Shown: positions 51,735 through 61,149, counted from the stretch's first letter. The stretch: DNA of 64,000 nt from an uncultured Agathobacter sp. (GCA_934365945.1 CAKRNE010000005.1:71976-135975), one strand, 5' to 3'. The notes: a model not told the origin generated them from the letters alone. Translations and numbers: made by a program.

Positions 51735-51947
51735 GCGCCTCGCTCGTAAAGCTGAATTAGCCGGAGAGTACACAGTGTGTTCCGAAGAAAAATGTAAACT
51801 GCCGCGGAGTTCCATAAAGTAAAGAAGAAAGAAAACGTAAATAAAACCGTAACCTGTCCGGACAAAGAACCGCGGCTGACTTCACATTTTTCTGAGGAAT
51901 ATACTGTGTGCTATGCCGGCAACCTCACAACCTAAAAAGCGAGGCGC
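51735..51947. repeat. Fifth giant hairpin element (E), different sequence
   Basis: GCGCCTCGCT (51735) pairs with AGCGAGGCGC (51938). Further in, TAGCCGG, ACACAGTGTGTTCC, GAAGAAAAATGT and GCCGCGG (51801) pair with the matching segments up to CCGCGGC (51870) with small internal loops. The central approximately 60 bases are A-rich with TGTCCGGACA. It lies between convergent genes. The A-D core words are absent. Confidence 0.75.
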
Positions 51948-51977
51948 CCACCACACCTATCATATGATGAGCTGTGC

Positions 51978-53417
51978 TCACCCTTCTTTTTTGCTGAGCG
52001 GCAGCGTAAATATAAACTCCGTTCCCACACCCTCAGTACTTATCACATTTATATTCTCACCGTGCGCCTGCACGATTTCTTTAACTATGGACAGGCCAAG
52101 TCCTGTACCGCGCTTATCCTTTCCACGGGACAAATCACTCTTATAGAAGCGCTCCCAGATCTTTGAAAGGCTGTCCTTCGGTATACCGATGCCGTGGTCC
52201 TTTACGGATATAAACACCTTTTCATTTCTGATACTCGTCTCAATCTTGATACTCGAATCATTATTTGAAAACTTCACAGCGTTGTCAATCAGGTTGTAAA
52301 GAATCTGCTGGATTTTGACCATATCACCGCGCACGAAAAGCTCTTTTCCGGTGAGCACCAGGTCAAAGCTTAAGCCCTTTTCACTGCATTTGCCCTCGAA
52401 GGTGAGGATTGTCGTGCGGATCATTGTATTGATGTCAAAATCTGCAATATCCAGATGGATGCCATGATGACCGAACTGGTTCAAATCGATAAGACTCTTG
52501 GTGAGCTTATTAAGTCTCTCGGTCTCAAAAAGTATGATATTTAAATATTTATCCTGCATCTCAACAGGAATGGTCCCGTCCAGCATGGCCTCCACATAGC
52601 CCTTTATCGAGGTAAGAGGAGAGCGGAAGTCGTGTGATACGTTGGAAACAAACTTGCGCTGATCCTCCTCAAGAGTATCGAGCTCTGTCGCCATGTAGTT
52701 GAGTGTGTTTGCCAGATAGCCGATTTCGTCATTGGAATGTACATCAATCTGGGCAGTGAAATCACCCTTTGCGTATTTCTTTGCGGTCTTTGTGATTTTG
52801 GTGATAGGACGGTAAATGGAGCGGCTCAGCATGACAAGCAGAACAAATGCTACCGCAAAAATGAGCGCTACAGTGTAAAAGGAGATATTCATAAATCCGT
52901 TTACGCCTTCTGTGATATGGCTCATTCTCTTGTGAATGACTATGTAGCCGATATTCTGGTAGGAGACATTTACAGGGGAGAATACGGACAGCATCTTGTG
53001 CTTGAAGGAACCGTAAAAATCGCCAATCATATAATTGCTGCTGCCAAAATCGGTGGCATCAAAGCCATTTATCACGACAGAATCTGAGCTGTCATTTTGG
53101 ATATCGATGCCTATTGAAGGATCATCTGAATCCATGAGCAGCTCACCGTCAGGGCTGACCACCCAGACCTCGGCATCCATATAGTCGGCTACGATTTTCA
53201 TGTGATTCTGGAAATCGCTAAGCGACATGGATGAGCCAAAGTATTCGGCGGCGTAATCACCTGCAATGATGGAGGCTTCCCTGTAGAGATTGGAAGCCTC
53301 CTGTTTTTCGATATAGTCTGTGGTGAGATGCTGTGTAAAGGTGCATATGATTAAAAAAGCGATGACACCGTAAATCAGATAGCTGATTAACAGCTTAGTG
53401 TAGATGGTGTGCTTCAT
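51978..53417 (-). CDS. Sensor histidine kinase
   Basis: 479 residues. TM1 (ISYLIYGVIAFLIICTF), an extracytoplasmic PAS/CACHE-like sensor region of about 140 residues, and TM2 (FYTVALIFAVAFVLLVML) are followed by HAMP (RPITKITKTAKKYAKGDF), HisKA (KFVSNVSHDFRSPLTSIKGYVEAM) and HATPase_c (LIDNAVKFSN, VKDHGIGIP, RGTGLGLSIVKEI). All catalytic boxes are intact. Its start overlaps the stop of the regulator gene by one base (TAATG). Confidence 0.92.
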   Translation of the reverse strand: MKHTIYTKLLISYLIYGVIAFLIICTFTQHLTTDYIEKQEASNLYREASIIAGDYAAEYFGSSMSLSDFQNHMKIVADYMDAEVWVVSPDGELLMDSDDPSIGIDIQNDSSDSVVINGFDATDFGSSNYMIGDFYGSFKHKMLSVFSPVNVSYQNIGYIVIHKRMSHITEGVNGFMNISFYTVALIFAVAFVLLVMLSRSIYRPITKITKTAKKYAKGDFTAQIDVHSNDEIGYLANTLNYMATELDTLEEDQRKFVSNVSHDFRSPLTSIKGYVEAMLDGTIPVEMQDKYLNIILFETERLNKLTKSLIDLNQFGHHGIHLDIADFDINTMIRTTILTFEGKCSEKGLSFDLVLTGKELFVRGDMVKIQQILYNLIDNAVKFSNNDSSIKIETSIRNEKVFISVKDHGIGIPKDSLSKIWERFYKSDLSRGKDKRGTGLGLSIVKEIVQAHGENINVISTEGVGTEFIFTLPLSKKEG

Positions 53418-54118
53418 TATTTTACCTCAAACTTGTATCCGATGCCCCAGACAGTTGCTATGCGCCAGGTTGGCTTGTCCTTGATTTTCTCGCGGAGACG
53501 CTTCACGTGTACATCGACAGTGCGGGTGTCACCGACATATTCATAGCCCCATATATTGTCCAAAAGCTGCTCCCTTGTAAACACCTGATTTGGAGATGAT
53601 GCCAGGAAATATAAAAGCTCAAGCTCCTTTGGCGGCATATCGATCTGCTGTCCGTCATAGGTGACAGAGTAGTTGGATAGATTTACAATAAGCCCCGGAT
53701 ACTCCACACACTTGATATCTACGGAAGCATAGGCCTCCGGCTTTGCAGGCTGGAAGCGTCTGAGCACGGCCTTGACTCTTGCCACAAGCTCCTTTGAGTC
53801 AAAGGGCTTTAGTATATAGTCGTCGGCGCCAAGCTCAAGACCTAAAACCTTGTCAAATACCTCGCCCTTTGCGGAGAGCATGATAATCGGCACATCGGAC
53901 TTTGCACGTATCTCACGGCATACCTGATAGCCGTCTATGCCCGGAAGCATGAGGTCCAAAAGAAGCATGTTTGGCTTGTAGTGCTCAAATGCGATAAGCG
54001 CCTGCTCACCGTCATTTACGATTTTGGTGTCATAGCATTCCTTTGTCAGATATAGAGATATAAGCTCTGCTATATTGTTGTCGTCGTCTACTATCAGTAT
54101 TTTCTGTTTAACAGCCAT
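53417..54118 (-). CDS. OmpR-family response regulator
   Basis: 233 residues. The receiver shows IVDDDNNI, the phosphoacceptor in MLLLDLMLPGIDGYQ and the lysine in ILKPFDSKEL. The winged helix shows MPPKELELLYFLASSPNQVFTREQLL and VGDTRTVDVHVKRLREKIKDKP. AAGGAG precedes the start. Operon with the kinase downstream; mutS2 lies about 50 bases upstream on the same strand and may be co-transcribed. Resembles ResD/SrrA-type regulators, but the signal is unknown. Confidence 0.92.
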   Translation of the reverse strand: MAVKQKILIVDDDNNIAELISLYLTKECYDTKIVNDGEQALIAFEHYKPNMLLLDLMLPGIDGYQVCREIRAKSDVPIIMLSAKGEVFDKVLGLELGADDYILKPFDSKELVARVKAVLRRFQPAKPEAYASVDIKCVEYPGLIVNLSNYSVTYDGQQIDMPPKELELLYFLASSPNQVFTREQLLDNIWGYEYVGDTRTVDVHVKRLREKIKDKPTWRIATVWGIGYKFEVK

Positions 54119-54169
54119 TTCTAATCTCCTTCTTAAAAATTATATATATTCCGTAAAATTACATTGTCG

Positions 54170-56548
54170 TTATTTAAAGGTTGCGATGGTCACTCCGGCA
54201 TCGCCCTCACCAAACTCACCGAGATGGTATTCTGCAATAGTTTTTGTCCTTTTCAGAAGTCCGTGCACAGCCTTTCTCAGTGCGCCGGTGCCTTTTCCGT
54301 GGACAATGCGCACAGATGAAAGATGGGCGATATATGCATCGTCTAAGTATTTATCCAAGAGAGCAAGTGCCTCGTCCGTAGTCTTTCCAATCAGGTTGAT
54401 TTCTGATGAAACTGACATTGACTTGCTCATCTTTATCTTGCTTCCGCTGCCACCGTACTTTTTGGCAGGTGAGACATCGTCGTTTAAGAGTACGAGGTCA
54501 TTAATATTAACGAGCGAGCGCAGTATACCCATCTGCACATACAAATCGCCCTTGGCGTTTGGCAGAGTGTGGACGGTTCCCTTCAGATTGAGGGAGAGCA
54601 CAAGCACAGAATCACCGATGCGCAGCTTCTTAGGCGCCTTGTGATTTTCCTTGGCAGTATTTTTCTTGATGTCTGACAGCTTCTTTTCCTTGTCATTCAT
54701 CTTGTCACGAAGGGCAGAGCGTTCCTTTTCCATCTGGCTCATAGGAGCCTGTCCCTGTCCGTATTTGTTGAAATTGCGGATGGTTTTGTCGGCGAGCTCC
54801 TTGGCATCCTGCAGTATCTTGTAGGCTTCCTCGTTTGCTTCGCGTAAAATCTTGTCCTTGCTCTTATCTATGCGCTCGTTTTTCTCCTCGAGCTGTCTCT
54901 TGAGCTTTTCAATCTCGGCCTTGTAGCTGTTGATTTCAAGCTGTTCCTTTTCGATAGTCTGTCGCTGTGACTCGAGGCTTGCAATCAGATCCTCGAAATC
55001 GAGGTCGTTATCATTAATCCTGCTTTTTGCATCCTCGATGATGTTTTCATCCAGACCAAGCTTTGATGAGATTGCAAATGCGTTACTCTTTCCCGGAATA
55101 CCGATTAACAGGCGGTAGGTAGGGCTTAGGGTCTCCACGTTGAACTCGCAGCAGGCATTTTCCACACCGTCTGTGGAAAGAGCATACACCTTCAGCTCAC
55201 TGTAGTGTGTGGTGGCCATGGTGATGGCGCCATACTGGTGCAGCCTGTTAAGTATTGAGATGGCAAGCGCCGCACCCTCTGTCGGGTCGGTTCCCGAGCA
55301 GAGCTCATCGAACAGGCAGAGGCTTCTGTCGTCGGCTTTTTCAAGAATCCTTACGATATTGGTCATGTGAGACGAGAAGGTACTGAGACTTTGCTCAATA
55401 CTCTGCTCATCGCCTATATCCGCAAAGACATCCTCAAAGATGGCGAGCTTTGACCTGTCAGCCGCAGGAATGTGAAGACCTGCCTGACCCATGAGAGTCA
55501 AAAGTCCGACAGTCTTTAGTGAAACCGTTTTACCGCCTGTGTTTGGACCGGTGATGATGAGCTGCTTATAGTCCTCGCCAAGCCGCACATCTATAGGAAC
55601 CACCTTTTTAGCATCCAAAAGCGGATGACGACCCTTTCTGATATTGATATGCCCCTCGGTATTGAACTCCGGAGCCACACCATTATATGATTTAGCCAGA
55701 TTTGCCTTTGCAAAAATGAAGTCAAGCTCTGAAAGAATCTCATAGTCCTGCTCCAAAGCAGCCGCATTCATGGCAACCTTGTCGCTGAGTGCCGCAAGAA
55801 TTTTCTCAATTTCCTCCTGCTCCTTTATGAAAAGCTCCTTGAGCTCGTTATTCAAATTGACGACAGCCATTGGCTCGATAAAAAGAGTGGAGCCGGTAGA
55901 GGACTGGTCGTGCATCATGCCGGGAACATTGCCCTTTGCCTCAGCCTTTACAGGCAGACAATATCTGCCGTCGCGCATGGTCACAACCGCATCCTGCAGA
56001 TATGTCCTCGTAGTGCTGTTGTTCATGAGCTTGGTGAGCTGCGCATGGATTCTGTCGTTCATGCCACGTATGCCCTTTCTTACCTTAAAAAGCTCAGGAC
56101 TCGCATCATCGGCAATCTCTTCCTCAGATAAAATGCATCTCTTAATCTCATCGCAGAGCGCAGAAACCGGTTCAATTCCTGCAAACAGACCAGAGAGTGA
56201 ATCCTGCTTCTCATTGTCCATGCCGCCTCTGCCATAAGCCTTCACGCGCTTAGCAACCTCCAACAGACTGCAGATGCGAAGAAGCTCAGTCGTATTCAGC
56301 GCACCACCGATATCGAGTCTCTTTAGAGAAGCGTGCACATTGTGTATGCCCACGAAGGACACTCCGCTGTCCTTGTACAGGCGGCTTAGTGCATCGGCAG
56401 TGGTGGTCTGCAGATGTCTGATTTCGTATAAATCGGTTATCGGCTCGAGCGAAAGACACCGCTTTTTCGTCTCATCACATGCTGCGTAGCTGCTTAGCAT
56501 GGTGAGGATTTTGTTATATTCCAATGTTTTGTAGACTTTTTTATTCAT
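54170..56548 (-). CDS. mutS2: MutS2 family ATPase/endonuclease
   Basis: 792 residues. Clamp and core helices are followed by the MutS ATPase: Walker A TGPNTGGKTVSLKT, Walker B SLCLFDELCSGTDPTEGAAL and DIGDEQSIEQSLSTFSSH. A long coiled coil lies at about 515-600, and a C-terminal Smr domain has INLIGKTTDEALALLDKYLDDA and VRIVHGKGTGALRKAVHG. It lacks the mismatch-recognition domain of MutS. MutS2 proteins act on branched DNA or, as shown in Bacillus, on collided ribosomes. The Smr motif LDLRG is here INLIG. Confidence 0.93.
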   Translation of the reverse strand: MNKKVYKTLEYNKILTMLSSYAACDETKKRCLSLEPITDLYEIRHLQTTTADALSRLYKDSGVSFVGIHNVHASLKRLDIGGALNTTELLRICSLLEVAKRVKAYGRGGMDNEKQDSLSGLFAGIEPVSALCDEIKRCILSEEEIADDASPELFKVRKGIRGMNDRIHAQLTKLMNNSTTRTYLQDAVVTMRDGRYCLPVKAEAKGNVPGMMHDQSSTGSTLFIEPMAVVNLNNELKELFIKEQEEIEKILAALSDKVAMNAAALEQDYEILSELDFIFAKANLAKSYNGVAPEFNTEGHINIRKGRHPLLDAKKVVPIDVRLGEDYKQLIITGPNTGGKTVSLKTVGLLTLMGQAGLHIPAADRSKLAIFEDVFADIGDEQSIEQSLSTFSSHMTNIVRILEKADDRSLCLFDELCSGTDPTEGAALAISILNRLHQYGAITMATTHYSELKVYALSTDGVENACCEFNVETLSPTYRLLIGIPGKSNAFAISSKLGLDENIIEDAKSRINDNDLDFEDLIASLESQRQTIEKEQLEINSYKAEIEKLKRQLEEKNERIDKSKDKILREANEEAYKILQDAKELADKTIRNFNKYGQGQAPMSQMEKERSALRDKMNDKEKKLSDIKKNTAKENHKAPKKLRIGDSVLVLSLNLKGTVHTLPNAKGDLYVQMGILRSLVNINDLVLLNDDVSPAKKYGGSGSKIKMSKSMSVSSEINLIGKTTDEALALLDKYLDDAYIAHLSSVRIVHGKGTGALRKAVHGLLKRTKTIAEYHLGEFGEGDAGVTIATFK

Positions 56549-56825
56549 TTCTATATCCTTATATTTCTGTATCAGATATTCATTGAAAATATCTTTAATA
56601 GGTAGTTGAAGCTTAAACTCATATTAACATATTATAGCTGAAAATTGTTTAAAAAACCACATTAAATTATATCTAAATGTAATGTAAATGTAATGGGATA
56701 TTATTGGTTGTGCTACAATGTAATCATTAAAAATTACTGCCTTATAAAAGTGTCATTAAAGGACACTTTTTGTATGAAAAGAAATTTATGATATATTGGA
56801 GCATATTCAGTTAAACGAGCCTAAA
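56549..56825. other. Promoter region of mutS2 and a short terminator
   Basis: On the minus strand a TATAAT lies near 56632 and another near 56670, with TTACAT words behind the latter, likely promoters of mutS2. On the plus strand AAAAGTGTC (56746) pairs with GACACTTTT (56762) followed by TTTTT, although no plus-strand gene precedes it. An extended -10 (TGCTACAAT at 56711-56719) could drive a short RNA of about 50 bases. Confidence 0.45.
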
Positions 56826-57104
56826 AGTAAGGGCTTGCGGCATGTACCCGCCGGACTACTGCACTACTACCAACGGCGCGAATAGCGCAGTGGTTTAGAT
56901 ACTGTAGGATTATGCTCACAACACAGAAATGCCACGGCACGGATGCCGGGGCAAGGAGCTATCGAGCCAGGGAAGGCGAGTAGCGACGGTTTCGTCATGT
57001 ATAGAAAAAGTAAATGCATAATCCATACAGAATCTTAGTCACGCAGCGTAGCACCGGTGCTAGCAGTACAGTAGTCCGGCGGATACATGCCACAAGCCCG
57101 TACT
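56826..57104 (-). repeat. Giant hairpin element, copy D
   Basis: The outer arms beginning AGTAAGGGCTTGCGGCATGT pair with the far end ending ACATGCCACAAGCCCGTACT, with G-U and single mismatches. The inner stem AGATACTGTAGGATTATGC (56897-56915) pairs with 57016-57035, and GACGAAACCG is on the minus strand at 56987-56996. The central hairpins have loops TTCCCT and ATCCGT. It ends 13 bases before the -35 of the HtrA-like gene. Confidence 0.87.
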
Positions 57105-57117
57105 CGAAAAAATATGG

Positions 57118-57146
57118 TTGCAACGCAATATAATTCAGAATATAAT
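57118..57146 (+). promoter_or_regulatory. Promoter of the HtrA-like gene
   Basis: TTGCAA and TATAAT (57141-57146) are spaced by 17 bases, about 40 bases before the start. Confidence 0.75.
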
Positions 57147-57185
57147 GTAAGATAGTAACTAAAGACATCTAATCAGGGTGACAAT

Positions 57186-58454
57186 ATGGAGCAATTTATC
57201 AGGGAAAAGATAAAGGATAAACCGCTGAATAAAAAAAGACTTGCAAAAAAAGCAGGCACAGCAGCACTCTGCGGAGTAGCATTTGCAGTGGCTGCAAGCA
57301 TTGTTTTCGCTATATTTCTGCCGGTTATCAACAGACAATCAAAAAAAGCTTCAGATGGGAAAAATAATAATGATGTGCAGACAGCCACGCAGCAGTCAGG
57401 CATAGATGACAGCAGTGATGCATATAGTGAAAATGGTACACAAGGCACGCAGTCCGGCACTTCTTCGGAGCCGTCTTCGCAGACCTATCAGCCTACACTT
57501 GCGGATTATCAGGCAGTGCAGAACCAGCTCTACAGAGTGGGCGCCACAGCTACGAAATTTGTAGTAGGAGTCACGGGTGTGACAGATGCCACTGACATTT
57601 TCAACAATTCCTATGAGACCGAGGGTCAGGGAGTGGGAGTGATACTGAAGGACAATGGAAAGCAGCTAATCATTCTGACAGAGAAAAAGGTGGTGGATAA
57701 GGCCGATAAGCTTAGTGTGACCTTTGTAAATGACACGGTAGCTGATGCTGCGCTGGTCAAGTACGACAGCAATACAGGCATAGCGATTATTTCCGTGGAT
57801 AAATCACTTCTGGATGATGCCACAACAGCGGCTATAGCGGTTGCGGAGCTTGGCAATTCAAATATTGTTTCAAGAGGAGCATCTGTCATTGCACTTGAAG
57901 CAAACTATGCCATTCTCACAGGTCTTGTAACATCAACAACCAACGAGCTGTCAGCGCAAGACAACAACTACTCGGTGCTCACCACAGATATCGCAAGCAA
58001 CAGGTCACAGAGTGGTATACTCATCAATACGGATGGTCAGGTCATAGGGCTTTCACTGCAGGATTTCAATCCGGCGGAGGAAAACAATACGCTCACGGCC
58101 GTCAGCATAAGCGACCTGTCACCGGTCATTGAAAAGCTCGAGGGCGGCGCAGATGTGCCATACATAGGTATCACATGTACTACAGTTACGGAAAAAATAG
58201 CAAACAGATATAACATCCCAAAGGGTGTTTATATAAAGCAGGTTACCATGGATTCACCGGCATTTGTCTCAGGACTTCAAAGCGGTGATGTGATAGTGGC
58301 GGTAAACAATACAGATGTGTCGAATGTGTCCGCGTACAACACACAGCTTATGCTGCAAAAACCGGAGGACACCTGCAATCTGAAAGTAAAGAGAAAAGGA
58401 AGCAACGGCTACACGGAGATTACCTGTCAGGTGAAAATCGGAGTGATGAATTAG
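57186..58454 (+). CDS. HtrA/DegP-like membrane protein with degraded catalytic triad and PDZ domain
   Basis: 422 residues. A cytoplasmic N-terminal stretch, one span (AALCGVAFAVAASIVFAIFL), and a Ser/Gln/Thr linker lead to a trypsin-like domain at about 115-320 and a C-terminal PDZ domain at about 325-420 (GVYIKQVTMDSPAFVSGLQSGDVIVAVNNTDVS). In the protease domain the usual TNxHVV is TEKKVV, the DLAVL aspartate site reads TGIAI, and the GNSGGPL serine site reads SQSGIL. All three catalytic residues thus seem to be lost. A scaffold or sensing role is likelier than proteolysis. Confidence 0.85.
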   Translation: MEQFIREKIKDKPLNKKRLAKKAGTAALCGVAFAVAASIVFAIFLPVINRQSKKASDGKNNNDVQTATQQSGIDDSSDAYSENGTQGTQSGTSSEPSSQTYQPTLADYQAVQNQLYRVGATATKFVVGVTGVTDATDIFNNSYETEGQGVGVILKDNGKQLIILTEKKVVDKADKLSVTFVNDTVADAALVKYDSNTGIAIISVDKSLLDDATTAAIAVAELGNSNIVSRGASVIALEANYAILTGLVTSTTNELSAQDNNYSVLTTDIASNRSQSGILINTDGQVIGLSLQDFNPAEENNTLTAVSISDLSPVIEKLEGGADVPYIGITCTTVTEKIANRYNIPKGVYIKQVTMDSPAFVSGLQSGDVIVAVNNTDVSNVSAYNTQLMLQKPEDTCNLKVKRKGSNGYTEITCQVKIGVMN

Positions 58455-58472
58455 CCGAAATTAGGAGGATAT

Positions 58473-59417
58473 ATGAAGTATATTTCAACTCTCCGCGAGG
58501 GAGAGAGAATCAATGAGATTTTTTTATGCAAGAGCAAACAGACAGCCATGACAAAAAGTGGAAAGCCTTATGACAATGTCATCCTGCAGGACAAGACAGG
58601 CACGCTGGATGCCAAGATATGGGATGTCGGCTCAGTAGGCATTGAGGAATTTGACGCAATGGATTACATAGCCATAACCGGTGATATCACAAGCTTTCAG
58701 GGCAATTTGCAGTGCTCCATAAAGCGTGCGAGAAAGGTAAACGAGGGAGAATATGACCCTGCCGATTATCTGCCGGTCAGCGATAAGGATGTCGAGGTCA
58801 TGTATAAGGAGCTCATGGGCTTTATCGGTTCTGTAAAGAATCAGTATCTGTCACAGCTTTTACACAGCTTTTTTGACAATAAGGAGTTTGAGCGCCGTTT
58901 CAAGTTCCATTCAGCCGCAAAGAGCGTGCATCACGGCTTTGTAGGAGGTCTTTTGGAGCATACACTCGGTGTGACGAAGAACTGTGATTATTTTGCAAAA
59001 ATGTATCCGGTTTTAAACCGTGACCTGCTTCTTACAGCAGCTATTTTCCATGATATCGGAAAATTAAAGGAGCTCTCTACCTTCCCGGAGAATGACTATA
59101 CAGACGCAGGCCAGCTCCTCGGACATATCATGATTGGTGCAGAGTGGGTAGGCGATGCGATTAAGAGCATCGACGGCTTCCCGGTAGTGCTTGCAAACGA
59201 GCTGAAGCACTGTATACTCGCCCACCACGGCGAGCTTGAGTTTGGCTCTCCTAAAAAGCCTGCACTTGTAGAGGCACTTGCACTTAGCTTTGCAGACAAC
59301 ATAGATGCCAAGATGGAGACATTCAGGGAGCTGCTTGTAAATGTGCCTGAAAATGATACAAAGTGGCAGGGCTACAACAGATTTATGGAAACAAATTTCC
59401 GCAGAACAAGCGTGTAA
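58473..59417 (+). CDS. yhaM: 3'-5' exoribonuclease YhaM family
   Basis: 314 residues. An N-terminal OB-fold nucleic-acid-binding domain (about 10-90; DNVILQDKTGTLDAKIWD, GDITSFQGNLQCSI) is joined to an HD domain with HGFVGGLLEHTLGVTKNC, FHDIGKLKEL and ILAHHGELEFGSPKKPALVEALALSFADNIDAKM. These carry the metal-binding His and Asp residues. AGGAGG precedes the start. It follows the HtrA-like gene by 18 bases and is probably co-transcribed. Confidence 0.92.
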   Translation: MKYISTLREGERINEIFLCKSKQTAMTKSGKPYDNVILQDKTGTLDAKIWDVGSVGIEEFDAMDYIAITGDITSFQGNLQCSIKRARKVNEGEYDPADYLPVSDKDVEVMYKELMGFIGSVKNQYLSQLLHSFFDNKEFERRFKFHSAAKSVHHGFVGGLLEHTLGVTKNCDYFAKMYPVLNRDLLLTAAIFHDIGKLKELSTFPENDYTDAGQLLGHIMIGAEWVGDAIKSIDGFPVVLANELKHCILAHHGELEFGSPKKPALVEALALSFADNIDAKMETFRELLVNVPENDTKWQGYNRFMETNFRRTSV

Positions 59418-59454
59418 ATGAGGGGCAAAATACCTTTTGACCCTCATATCATTA
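59418..59454 (+). repeat. Hairpin block shared with 4279-4316
   Basis: ATGAGGGGCAAAA pairs with TTTTGACCCTCAT over TACC, then ATCATTA. It is identical to the block at 4279-4316 except for one loop base. It starts right after the yhaM stop codon and ends 25 bases before the rlmD start. As there is no T run it is not a standard terminator. Confidence 0.7.
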
Positions 59455-59479
59455 TACATAAAATAAAGAAGAGAAAAGC

Positions 59480-61078
59480 ATGAAAAAAAATGACATATTT
59501 GAACTTGAAATAACAGATATGGGAACAGACGGCGAGGGCATAGGACACTACGATGGCATGACCTTTTTCGTAAAGGATGCACTGATTGGTGACGTCATAA
59601 CAGCCCGCGCAACAAAATTAAAGAAGAACTATGGCTACGCAAGAGTGGAAGAGATTAAGACCCCTTCCACTTTTCGCGTTGAGCCGGAATGCGAGCTGCA
59701 CAAGAGGTGTGGAGGCTGCCAGATACAGGCGCTCTCCTATGAAAAGCAGCTTGAATTTAAAAATAATAAGGTGCGCAACAATCTCATGCGTATAGGTGGA
59801 TTTTCCAAGGAGGAGCTGGACAGTAAGATGCAGTCGCCTGTTGGCGCAGACAATCCGTACCGCTACCGCAACAAAGCACAGTTCCCTGTGGGATATGACA
59901 GGGATGGCAATATAGTGACGGGCTTTTATGCATCGCGCAGCCACAATATCATCCCGGTTGAGGACTGCAGGCTTGGGGTGCCGCAAAACAAAGAGATACT
60001 CGACATCATAAAGGAATGGATGAATGAGTGCGGCATTACGCCGTATGACGAGAACACCCACAAGGGGCTCGTGCGCCATGTGCTTATCCGTTATGGATTT
60101 ACATCTAAGCAGATTATGGTGTGTCTTGTGATAAATGCAGATGAGCTGGATCCTGAACGTAGAGCAGCGGATATTACAGGTGCAGAATATAGAAAATTTG
60201 CTGACAAGCGTAATCGTGATAAAACAAGTGATAACAAGGAATGTGGCAGCAAGGAATATGGAAGCAAGGTAAGTGATAGCAAGCGTAATATAGCAGATTC
60301 ATTGTGTGAAAAACTCTCTGGAATTGATGGAATGACATCCATTTCCTACAATATCAACAAGGAAAACACAAATGTCATCCTCGGCAAAAAGACGGTCTGC
60401 ATATGGGGCAGACCATATATTGAGGACACCATACATCTGCTTTCTTACCCAGATTTCACACCACAGGGGACTGGCATCACATATCAGATTTCGCCCCAGT
60501 CGTTCTATCAGGTAAACCCGAAGCAGACAGAAAAGCTCTACAGCACGGCACTTGCATTTGCAGGGCTCACAGGAAATGAAAATGTCTGGGATCTCTACTG
60601 CGGTATCGGTACCATATCGCTCTTTTTATCACAGAAGGCAAAGCAGGTGTACGGAGTGGAAATAGTGCCTCAGGCAATCGAGGATGCCAAAAACAATGCA
60701 AAGCTCAATGGCATCACAAATGCACAGTTTTTCGTAGGAAAGGCTGAGGAGGTGCTGCCACAATTTTATGAGAATGCAAAGAAAACTGAGAAAATCACTG
60801 ATGATACAAAAACCGCCGAACGTACAGATATGCTTCGCCCGGATGTGATAGTCGTTGACCCGCCAAGAAAGGGTTGCGATGAGAAGTGCCTTGACACAAT
60901 GCTTGCGATGTCACCGGAGAGGATTGTATATGTGAGCTGCGATTCGGCAACATTGGCAAGGGATTTGAAGATACTCTGTGAGGAGAAGTATGAGCTCATG
61001 AAGTGGCAGGCATTTGATCAGTTTTCTCATACGACGCATGTAGAAAGTATTTGCCTCCTCGAGCGGGTGAGCAACTGA
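59480..61078 (+). CDS. rlmD: 23S rRNA (uracil-5-)-methyltransferase RlmD/RumA type
   Basis: 532 residues. An N-terminal TRAM domain (FELEITDMGTDGEGIGHYDGMTFFVKDAL) and an iron-sulfur cluster motif (CELHKRCGGCQ) are followed by the SAM-dependent methyltransferase core (NVWDLYCGIGTISLFLSQ, VDPPRKGCDEKCLDTM with the nucleophile region YVSCDSATLARDL). Residues about 235-275 are a Lys/Ser/Asp/Asn-rich insert not found in the usual family core. It methylates a uridine of 23S rRNA; RlmD-like and TrmA-like specificity cannot be told apart here. Confidence 0.92.
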   Translation: MKKNDIFELEITDMGTDGEGIGHYDGMTFFVKDALIGDVITARATKLKKNYGYARVEEIKTPSTFRVEPECELHKRCGGCQIQALSYEKQLEFKNNKVRNNLMRIGGFSKEELDSKMQSPVGADNPYRYRNKAQFPVGYDRDGNIVTGFYASRSHNIIPVEDCRLGVPQNKEILDIIKEWMNECGITPYDENTHKGLVRHVLIRYGFTSKQIMVCLVINADELDPERRAADITGAEYRKFADKRNRDKTSDNKECGSKEYGSKVSDSKRNIADSLCEKLSGIDGMTSISYNINKENTNVILGKKTVCIWGRPYIEDTIHLLSYPDFTPQGTGITYQISPQSFYQVNPKQTEKLYSTALAFAGLTGNENVWDLYCGIGTISLFLSQKAKQVYGVEIVPQAIEDAKNNAKLNGITNAQFFVGKAEEVLPQFYENAKKTEKITDDTKTAERTDMLRPDVIVVDPPRKGCDEKCLDTMLAMSPERIVYVSCDSATLARDLKILCEEKYELMKWQAFDQFSHTTHVESICLLERVSN

Positions 61079-61095
61079 ACTGGTTTAAAAGAAAC

Positions 61096-61149
61096 AGCCC
61101 AATTTCGTTTTTAGGATATGTTCCCAAGGACGAAAAATGGGCTTTTTTT
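61096..61149 (+). terminator. Terminator of rlmD
   Basis: AGCCCA-TTTCG pairs with CGAAAAATGGGCT around a loop of about 25 bases, followed by seven T. Confidence 0.8.
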
